The position numbers and the translations under genes were made by a program. Shown piece after piece: positions 15,195 to 19,849 of a stretch of 19,849 nt of DNA (within the stretch, counting starts at the first letter, position 1; every line of letters starts with the position of its first letter). Source of the DNA: an uncultured Clostridia bacterium (GTDB lineage Bacteria > Bacillota > Clostridia > Christensenellales > Borkfalkiaceae); assembly GCA_937888935.1 (NCBI GenBank), contig CALARO010000333.1, positions 1 to 19,849 on the forward strand, in the 5' to 3' direction. The notes under the pieces were generated by a model. That model was given only the letters and a program-made list of their open reading frames with translations, had not been told where the DNA came from and made no database searches.

Positions 15195-16091
15195 ATGACG
15201 GTGATTAAAGACGCAACGTTTTCGGAAGAGCGCGCGCTGTACAATCTGCACGACGCGCTTGTGAAAAACTGCCGTTTCGAAGGCGAAGAAGACGGCGAAT
15301 CCGCGATGAAAGAGAGCGGAAAATTAAAGGTGGAAGATTCGTATTTCGATCTTCGCTATCCTTTCTGGCACGTGACGGGCGCGTCGATTTCTAAAATCGA
15401 AATGACGGAACATTGCCGCGCCGCGCTCTGGTACGATAAAGATATAGCGATTTCCGCTTCGAAAATGCACGGCATCAAGGCGCTTCGCGAGTGCGAAAAC
15501 GTGAGTATCGAAAATACCGATATTATTTCGCCGGAATTCGGCTGGAAGTGCGATAAAGTGCGCGTTACGGGCGGCTCGATCGTATCGGAATACGCGTTTT
15601 TACTCAGCAAAAATCTCACCGTGAGCAATCTGAAATTTCAGGGAAAATACTCGTTTCAGTACGTGCATAACGCGAAATTAACGAAATGCGTTTTCGATAC
15701 GAAAGACGCGTTCTGGCATACGAAAAACGTGACGGTGAAAGACAGCGTGATAAAGGGCGAATATCTCGGCTGGTATTCGGAAAATCTCACGCTGGTGCGC
15801 TGCAAAATTATCGGCACGCAGCCGCTTTGCTATTGCAAGGGTTTGCGGCTGATCGACTGCACCACGGAAAACTGCGATTTGTCGTTTGAATACAGCCATG
15901 TAAACGCGTCGATCAAAGGCGACGTCGTCAGCGTGAAAAACCCGAAATCGGGCAAAATCACGGCGGATTCGATCGGCAAAATCATATTGAAAGATTCGAT
16001 TATGAAGAGCCGCGCGAAGATTATCGTGCGGCAGAGCAAAAAGAAGAAGCGCGGCGCGGCGGCTTTGCGGCAGGGCGCGAAAAAAGAATGA
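15195..16091 (+). CDS. DUF3737 family protein (beta-helix repeat)
   Basis: The 298-residue product matches the DUF3737 family as I remember it, along nearly its whole length. Matching segments are FSEERALYNLHDALVKNCRF, EDGESAMKESGKLKVEDSYF, LRYPFWH, MTEHCRAALWYDKDI, MHGIKALRECENVSIENTDI, ISPEFGWK, GKYSFQYVHNA, DTKDAFWHTKNV and IGTQPLCYCKGLRLIDC. The repeating hydrophobic strands (LTVSNLKF, KLTKCVF, NVTVKDSVI) are those of a single-stranded right-handed beta-helix. There is no signal peptide, so it should be cytoplasmic. No biochemical role is established for the family. The C-terminal ~20 residues are strongly basic (KSRAKIIVRQSKKKKRG). The ATG follows CGAAGGAGAAAA. The stop overlaps the next gene's start by four bases, so the protein is co-translated with a MATE transporter, which hints at but does not prove a shared job. 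Confidence 0.9.
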   Translation: MTVIKDATFSEERALYNLHDALVKNCRFEGEEDGESAMKESGKLKVEDSYFDLRYPFWHVTGASISKIEMTEHCRAALWYDKDIAISASKMHGIKALRECENVSIENTDIISPEFGWKCDKVRVTGGSIVSEYAFLLSKNLTVSNLKFQGKYSFQYVHNAKLTKCVFDTKDAFWHTKNVTVKDSVIKGEYLGWYSENLTLVRCKIIGTQPLCYCKGLRLIDCTTENCDLSFEYSHVNASIKGDVVSVKNPKSGKITADSIGKIILKDSIMKSRAKIIVRQSKKKKRGAAALRQGAKKE

Positions 16092-17467
16092 ACGCTTCCA
16101 CCGCAAGCCTTGGCACAGAGCGTATTTCAAAACTTTTATTCCGGCTCACGCTGCCCGCCGTTGCGGCGCAGCTCATCACGTTTTTGTATAACGCCGTCGA
16201 TCGCATGTACGTGGCGAAAATCGAAAACGCGGGCATGGACGCGCTCGCGGCGATCGGCATAGTGCTGCCCGTCACGCTGATTTTGCAGGCGTTTGCCAAT
16301 CTTGTGGGAATGGGCGGCGCGCCCCGCGCAAGCATGCGGCTCGGCGAAGGCAACGAAACCGAAGCGAACGGCATTTTCAATACTTCCGCGCTGCTTTTAT
16401 TCACGCTTTCGCTGCTGCTCGGCGGCGCGTGTTTTTTGTTCGCAAGGCAAATCGTGCAGGCGTTCGGCTGCCCGCCGTCCGCGTTGCCGTATGCCGAAGC
16501 GTATCTGAAAATCTACGCGCTCGGCACGCCGTTCGTGCTTGCCGCGCAGGGGTTAAATCCGTTTATCACGGCGCAGGGATTTTCGCTCACCGCCATGATT
16601 TCGGTGCTTGCCGGCGCGCTTTTAAACGTTGCGCTCGACCCGCTGTTTATTTTCGTTTTCGATATGGGGATCAAAGGCGCAAGCCTTGCCACCGTGCTTT
16701 CGCAAGCCGTTTCGTGCGCGTGGATCGCCGCGTTTTTCTTATCGAAAAGAAGCGGATTTTCTTTCCGCTTTTCGCAGATGAAATTCGATAAAGCGCGATT
16801 GAAAGGCATTTTGTCGCTCGGCATTTCGCCGTTTATCATGACGGCAACCGAGTGCGCGATACAAATCGTTTTCAACGTAAATCTGCGCCGCGCCACGGGC
16901 GGCAACGGCGATTATACCGCCGCGCTCACCATTATGCTTTCCGCGTTGCAGCTCATTTCTCTGCCGCTCAACGGCATGGGGTACGGCATGCAGCCGTTCG
17001 TGAGCTATAACTACGGCAGGGGCGACGAAAAGCGGCTGAAAGAAGGGATACGCGCCGTCACGCTGGAAGCGTTTGTTTTTGCGGCGGCGGTGTGGGGCGT
17101 ATCGCTCGCCGCGCCGGGAATGTACGCGAAAATGTTTTCGGCGAGCGACGCCGTGGCGGAAATCGTGAAAAAATACACGCCGCTGTTTCTGATGGGGTCG
17201 ATCATGTTTTTCGTGCAGATGACGTTGCAGAATATCAACGTGGCTTTGGGGCAGGCGAAGAGCGCGCTTGCGCTGGCGATTTTAAGAAAAGTGATTATAT
17301 TGATACCGCTTTGCTTTGCGCTGGCGCATTTTATGGGCGCGAAAGGGGTGTATTTATCGGAAGGGATCGCGGATCTTGCGGCGGGAACGATCACGGCAAA
17401 CACGTTTCTCGTCACGTTTCCGAAAGTATTCCGCACGCGCGCCGAAGAAGTAGCCGAACGGAAATAA
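16088..17467 (+). CDS. MATE-family multidrug/metabolite efflux transporter
   Basis: The 459-residue, very hydrophobic protein has the length and segment pattern of a 12-helix MATE transporter. The N-terminal signature region reads LGTERISKLLFRLTLPAVAA, LITFLYNAVDRMYVAKI and LAAIGIVLPVTLILQAFANL. It is followed by GMGGAPRASMRLGEGN, the loop typical of the bacterial NorM/DinF-type branch. The second half repeats the pattern, with SLPLNGMGYGMQPFVSYNYGRGDEKRLKEGI at ~293-323 and QNINVALGQAKSALALAILRK at ~377-397. Such proteins export cationic compounds or metabolites in exchange for Na+ or H+. The substrate cannot be told from sequence. The start ATG overlaps the DUF3737 stop (ATGA) and has only a weak ribosome binding site of its own, so translation is probably coupled. 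There is no clear plus-strand terminator downstream. Confidence 0.93.
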   Translation: MNASTASLGTERISKLLFRLTLPAVAAQLITFLYNAVDRMYVAKIENAGMDALAAIGIVLPVTLILQAFANLVGMGGAPRASMRLGEGNETEANGIFNTSALLLFTLSLLLGGACFLFARQIVQAFGCPPSALPYAEAYLKIYALGTPFVLAAQGLNPFITAQGFSLTAMISVLAGALLNVALDPLFIFVFDMGIKGASLATVLSQAVSCAWIAAFFLSKRSGFSFRFSQMKFDKARLKGILSLGISPFIMTATECAIQIVFNVNLRRATGGNGDYTAALTIMLSALQLISLPLNGMGYGMQPFVSYNYGRGDEKRLKEGIRAVTLEAFVFAAAVWGVSLAAPGMYAKMFSASDAVAEIVKKYTPLFLMGSIMFFVQMTLQNINVALGQAKSALALAILRKVIILIPLCFALAHFMGAKGVYLSEGIADLAAGTITANTFLVTFPKVFRTRAEEVAERK

Positions 17468-17515
17468 GCTTGTTTTTATTCGGCTAAAAAGGGCGCATAA
17501 CAAGCGAATAAAAGG

Positions 17516-17545
17516 CAGGGCTTGAAGCGGGTGCTTCAAGCCCTG
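17516..17545 (-). terminator. Terminator of the glycosyltransferase gene
   Basis: CAGGGCTTGAAGC (17516-17528) and GCTTCAAGCCCTG (17533-17545) form a perfect 13-base-pair stem with a 4-base loop. Read on the minus strand the stem is followed by CCTTTTATT, a usable U-run, and lies 28 bases past the glycosyltransferase stop. On the plus strand it is followed by GGGGAAAAATAAAA, so it should not work well as a terminator for the MATE gene, although it may block convergent transcription. Confidence 0.75.
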
Positions 17546-17573
17546 GGGAAAAATAAAATTTGCGGCGGCTGAA

Positions 17574-19259
17574 TTAAGCCGCTTTTTGATTTTCTTCGCC
17601 GCTTGCGGCGGATTCGAGAAGATAAACTCTGTTGATTTTTTTCGAAATTTCCGAAGTTTTCCGATCTATTTTTTCCGTTTCTTCTTCTGTATACCGTTTG
17701 TTTGAAAAGAATAAAAGAATAATGCTTAAATATCCCGTGGCGATGATTAAAATTACGGACAACGCGTCGTGAAAAATCAAACCTAACGCAAGAAGCAACG
17801 AAGAAAACGCGATTTCTTTCCATTGAAATTTCAGCGCCCACAAAAGCGTGACTTTCGAAGAAGATTTCGGCGTAACGATAAATTTCGCCTTTTTGCCCGC
17901 CATGCCGAGCGCGGCGCTAACCAGCGAAGTGGTGAGCATAGAACCGTACAGAATAATCACGCAGAAGAAATACGCGAGATTTCTCAGCGGATTTAAGCGG
18001 AACGTCCACACGATAAAATCGTTGAGCATCGGCGAGAAAAAGAAAATAATCGTGGGAACAATCATCCACAGCTTATATACTCTGCCGAGATCAATGCCGA
18101 TCACGGGCGCGAACACGAGATTGAGAAAAATGAAAAACGCGAAAATCGCCGTCAGCGGCAAATTGTAAGTAAAAAGCACGATATCGAGTTTTTCATACCA
18201 TTTCATCGGCGATTTCACGATTTTTTTCGTGTATTTTTTGATAAATTCCAGGTTGCCCTGCGTCCATTTCGAGTGCCGTTTCTTAAACGCCGCGTAGTCG
18301 ATCGGATATTCTTCTTCACAGACGATTTCGGGCGCAAAAGCCACGTAGTAGCCGTAATTCCGTATTTCTATGCTAAGGCACAGATCTTCCGCCACCAGCT
18401 CGGGGAAACCGCCCGCTTTTTCGTAACATTCGCGCGAAATCATCGCGCCGTGTCCGAGCATTGTGGAAAATCCGTAAAAATGCTTCATCGTCTGATACGT
18501 AGGCCAATGCGAATTTACGCCGATGTGAAAAAGCTTCATAAAAAGATTTCTGTTGCGCGTGGAAATGTGGTTTCCCTGAACGATCCCCACGTTTTTGTAC
18601 CGATTAAAATAGCGCAGGCAATCCTGTATGAAATTTTCGGGCAGAATTTCGTCGGAATCGAGAATCACCGAATAATCGTAGTTGCCCTTGATTTCGTCGC
18701 TCAAAAGAAAATGATTGATATTTCCCGCTTTAAACCCTTTTCTGTCTGCGCGGCGCACCACTTTTATGTTATGTTCTTTCGCAAATTCGTCAATACTTTT
18801 TTTATACGTTTCGTTTGAAGAATCGTCGAGAATCACCGCTTCCGCGTTCTTCCACGTCTGCCTTTCAAGCGATTTCAAAAGACTTGCGCCGTCGAAATCG
18901 TTGCAGGTGCAGTAGAGCAGCAAAACTTTCGCGTTTTCGTTGATTCCTTCGGCTTCGGCTACGCTTTTGTGCCGCCGGATCAGCCTGCCGCGATTTATGT
19001 AGTACCATACAACGTAGATAAAATCTTTCACGCCGTTCAGCCAGAAATAAGAAATAAAAACCGCGTTAAAGCCGAGCAGAATCAGCGCGCAGATTTTCCG
19101 CGCTTTCGTCACGGTTTCTATCTCGCTTTTAAACGGCACGCTTTTGAATACGCGGATAAAATTCACCCATAAAAACACCGCCAGCACCGTCCACACCGCA
19201 AGCATCGTCACGTACAACGCCGCGCTTTTTGCCATTACGTCTTTTCTTTTGTCTTTCAT
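17574..19259 (-). CDS. Membrane-bound family 2 glycosyltransferase (processive, cellulose-synthase-like)
   Basis: The 561-residue protein has two N-terminal membrane segments (~13-35 and ~55-75), a cytoplasmic GT2 domain at ~108-340, and about five C-terminal membrane segments (~360-390, ~396-420, ~428-452, ~482-500, ~500-518). The GT-A motifs are in order: LLLYCTCNDFDGASLLKSL, ILDDSS with Asp145/Asp146, RKGFKAGNIN at 173-182, LDSDE with the metal-binding Asp201-x-Asp203, and AEDLCLSIEI with Glu291/Asp292. The last is KKRHSKWTQG around 326-335, a variant of the QxxRW motif of processive synthases in which Arg328 replaces Gln and Lys331 replaces Arg. It probably polymerises or transfers a sugar for an exopolysaccharide or cell-envelope glycan. 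The donor is unknown. The start follows AAGGAGATAAACG on the minus strand, behind a near-perfect promoter. It is transcribed divergently from an XRE repressor. Confidence 0.9.
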   Translation of the reverse strand: MKDKRKDVMAKSAALYVTMLAVWTVLAVFLWVNFIRVFKSVPFKSEIETVTKARKICALILLGFNAVFISYFWLNGVKDFIYVVWYYINRGRLIRRHKSVAEAEGINENAKVLLLYCTCNDFDGASLLKSLERQTWKNAEAVILDDSSNETYKKSIDEFAKEHNIKVVRRADRKGFKAGNINHFLLSDEIKGNYDYSVILDSDEILPENFIQDCLRYFNRYKNVGIVQGNHISTRNRNLFMKLFHIGVNSHWPTYQTMKHFYGFSTMLGHGAMISRECYEKAGGFPELVAEDLCLSIEIRNYGYYVAFAPEIVCEEEYPIDYAAFKKRHSKWTQGNLEFIKKYTKKIVKSPMKWYEKLDIVLFTYNLPLTAIFAFFIFLNLVFAPVIGIDLGRVYKLWMIVPTIIFFFSPMLNDFIVWTFRLNPLRNLAYFFCVIILYGSMLTTSLVSAALGMAGKKAKFIVTPKSSSKVTLLWALKFQWKEIAFSSLLLALGLIFHDALSVILIIATGYLSIILLFFSNKRYTEEETEKIDRKTSEISKKINRVYLLESAASGEENQKAA

Positions 19260-19282
19260 TCGTTTATCTCCTTGAATATATC

Positions 19283-19296
19283 TAATGTATACATTA
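19283..19296. promoter_or_regulatory. Palindromic operator candidate 1, over the glycosyltransferase -10 box
   Basis: TAATGTATACATTA is a perfect 14-base palindrome. It covers part of the -10 box and the expected transcription start of the minus-strand promoter, so a protein bound here would block it. A second copy with two changes lies 55 bases away over the divergent promoter. The adjacent XRE protein is the obvious candidate ligand, by position. Confidence 0.65.
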
Positions 19297-19321
19297 TATA
19301 ATCTAAAAGTCTATATGTCAA
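19293..19321 (-). promoter_or_regulatory. Consensus sigma-A promoter of the glycosyltransferase gene
   Basis: On the minus strand, TTGACA (19321-19316) is followed after exactly 17 bases by TATAAT (19298-19293). Both hexamers match the vegetative consensus perfectly at optimal spacing. The start codon lies 33 bases beyond the -10 box, with AAGGAG between. Such a strong promoter makes sense if it is normally held off by a repressor. Confidence 0.85.
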
Positions 19322-19335
19322 GCAAAAACTTAGTA

Positions 19336-19341
19336 TATAAT
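19336..19341 (+). promoter_or_regulatory. -10 box of the XRE regulator gene
   Basis: TATAAT at 19336-19341 is a perfect -10 hexamer pointing toward the XRE gene. The -35 region about 17 bases upstream (near 19313-19318, ATATGT) is poor, so this promoter should be weaker than the divergent one. Confidence 0.55.
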
Positions 19342-19351
19342 GTGTACAATA
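19338..19351. promoter_or_regulatory. Palindromic operator candidate 2, over the XRE -10 box
   Basis: TAATGTGTACAATA differs from operator candidate 1 at two of 14 positions and overlaps the -10 box and likely start point of the plus-strand promoter. Including flanks, TATATAATGT-R-TACA is shared by the two sites in inverted orientation (19286-19300 and 19334-19348). Imperfect symmetry suggests weaker binding than at site 1, consistent with autoregulation. Confidence 0.6.
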
Positions 19352-19391
19352 GATATTTTTTTAAAAATAAACGGCGCGAAAGGGGGGAAAT

Positions 19392-19595
19392 ATGAAGCTC
19401 AGAATCCTTGAAATACTCAAAGAAAAGAAGAAAACGAAATATTGGCTGTACAATCAGCTCGGACTTAGCTATCAGAATTTCAATAAAATCGTGAACAATC
19501 AGACGGCGGGGATCAAATTCGAAAATCTCAAAGCCATCTGCGATATTCTCGAATGTACGCCCAACGATTTATTCGAAGAATATTATCGGAAATAA
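19392..19595 (+). CDS. Small XRE/Cro-type helix-turn-helix transcriptional regulator
   Basis: The 67-residue protein is essentially a single XRE DNA-binding domain. It reads MKLRILEILKEKKKTKYWLYNQ, then the recognition region LGLSYQNFNKIVNNQTAGIKFENLKAICDIL and the typical ending ECTPNDLFEEYYRK. It has no sensor or oligomerisation domain, as in short Cro-like regulators. The ATG follows AAAGGGGGGAAAT. The gene is transcribed away from the glycosyltransferase gene, and the shared control region has two matching palindromes, one on each -10 box. Repression of the glycosyltransferase and of itself is therefore the likely role, by inference. What would relieve repression is not visible. Confidence 0.92.
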   Translation: MKLRILEILKEKKKTKYWLYNQLGLSYQNFNKIVNNQTAGIKFENLKAICDILECTPNDLFEEYYRK

Positions 19596-19610
19596 AGCGA
19601 TTTCCGGCGC

Positions 19611-19643
19611 AAAAAAAGCCCTGCAAATCTCGGTTTGCAGGGC
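19611..19643 (-). terminator. Terminator of the cytidylate-kinase-like gene
   Basis: GCCCTGCAAA (19618-19627) and TTTGCAGGGC (19634-19643) form a perfect 10-base-pair stem with a 6-base loop. On the minus strand it is followed directly by seven T (19617-19611), the form of a strong intrinsic terminator. It lies 20 bases past the minus-strand stop. On the plus strand the stem is followed by GTAAATTTCTTT, so it may also weakly end XRE transcription. Confidence 0.88.
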
Positions 19644-19663
19644 GTAAATTTCTTTATCGCAAA

Positions 19664-19849
19664 TTATTTATTTTCGTACCATTTTTTCACGTACTCGGCA
19701 ATGCAAGGCACTACGGCGGGAATATCCGCGTGCGAAGTATTCACGCACAGATCGTAGTTTTCGCGATCGCCCCACACCTTGCCGTAAAATAAGCCGTACA
19801 GCTTCTTTCTGCCTTTATCCACCGCGCGGATCTTCTTTAAAAGCTGCTT
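19664..19849 (-). CDS. Cytidylate-kinase-like family protein, 3' end only
   Basis: On the minus strand a frame open from the right edge runs 61 codons to TAA at 19666-19664. The visible C-terminus includes KKIRAVDKGRKKLYGLFYG, KVWGDRENYDLCVNTS and PCIAEYVKKWYENK. The order of a lysine/arginine-rich helix, a Tyr-x-x-x-x-G segment, W-G-D, then NYDLC-x-N-[TS] matches the C-terminal third of the cytidylate-kinase-like family as I recall it. In kinases of this type the basic helix forms the lid over the nucleotide and the NYDL strand closes the core. The N-terminal P-loop and the start lie outside the window, so activity cannot be judged. Many such proteins in Clostridia are stand-alone and of unknown substrate. 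Confidence 0.75.
   Translation of the reverse strand, partial: KQLLKKIRAVDKGRKKLYGLFYGKVWGDRENYDLCVNTSHADIPAVVPCIAEYVKKWYENK

Noticed and set aside
17474..17513. Inverted repeat TTTTATTCG ... CGAATAAAA after the MATE gene
   Set aside because: Only 9 A+T-rich pairs with a 22-base loop and no following U-run; too weak to call a terminator or operator.
17516..17545. The 13-bp hairpin as the plus-strand terminator of the MATE gene
   Set aside because: On the plus strand it is followed by GGGGAAAAATAAAA with no U-run; the minus-strand side has CCTTTTATT and fits the glycosyltransferase gene.
18273..18818. Plus-strand open frame of about 181 codons opposite the glycosyltransferase
   Set aside because: It is antisense to clear GT2 motifs, has no ribosome binding site and no recognisable domain.

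Overview
The window looks like chromosomal DNA from an anaerobic, probably gut-dwelling member of the Clostridia (Bacillota). This is an inference. It rests on strong AAGGAG-type ribosome binding sites, Clostridia-style secreted modular proteins, an AraC-type regulator placed inside a glycan-use gene cluster, a GH112 phosphorylase, a DUF3737 protein, and base composition near half G+C by eye. Species cannot be named from the sequence. Coding density is very high: no gene-free stretch exceeds about 135 bases. No tRNA, rRNA, CRISPR array, insertion sequence or phage gene was seen.

Region 1 (1-15136, plus strand) reads as one carbohydrate-use operon, entered part-way through its first visible gene. 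In order it holds: the 3' part of a secreted-type right-handed beta-helix protein; a 1064-residue lipoprotein with Ig-like domains and four tandem copies of an unrecognised ~175-200 residue module; a 50-codon gene with an excellent ribosome binding site; a 700-residue secreted protein carrying two more copies of the same module; a domain-permuted GH3 glycosidase; a GH106-like glycosidase; a GH112 beta-galactoside phosphorylase overlapping it by four bases; and an AraC-family regulator. A strong hairpin terminator ends the run. The first, second and fourth genes appear to work outside the cell or at its surface. The three enzymes lack signal peptides and should process imported oligosaccharides in the cytoplasm, ending in phosphorolysis to galactose 1-phosphate. 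The beta-helix protein, the rhamnosidase-like fold and GH112 together suggest a pectin (rhamnogalacturonan) or mucin-type glycan. No transporter for it lies in the window.

Region 2 (15137-17467, plus strand) is a two-gene unit: a DUF3737 beta-helix protein overlapping a MATE-family efflux transporter by four bases.

Region 3 (17500-19659) holds a membrane-embedded processive-type family 2 glycosyltransferase on the minus strand and a 67-residue XRE-type repressor on the plus strand. They are divided by a 132-base divergent control region. This region contains a consensus TTGACA-17-TATAAT promoter for the glycosyltransferase and two related 14-base palindromic sites, one over each -10 box. That is a compact, readable regulatory switch.

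Region 4 (19611-19849, minus strand) is the 3' end of a cytidylate-kinase-like gene with its terminator.

The points most worth a second look are the six-copy module shared by the two secreted proteins, the 50-codon gene between them, the specificity of the GH106-like/GH112 pair, the 11-G tract at the end of the AraC gene, and the XRE/glycosyltransferase switch.
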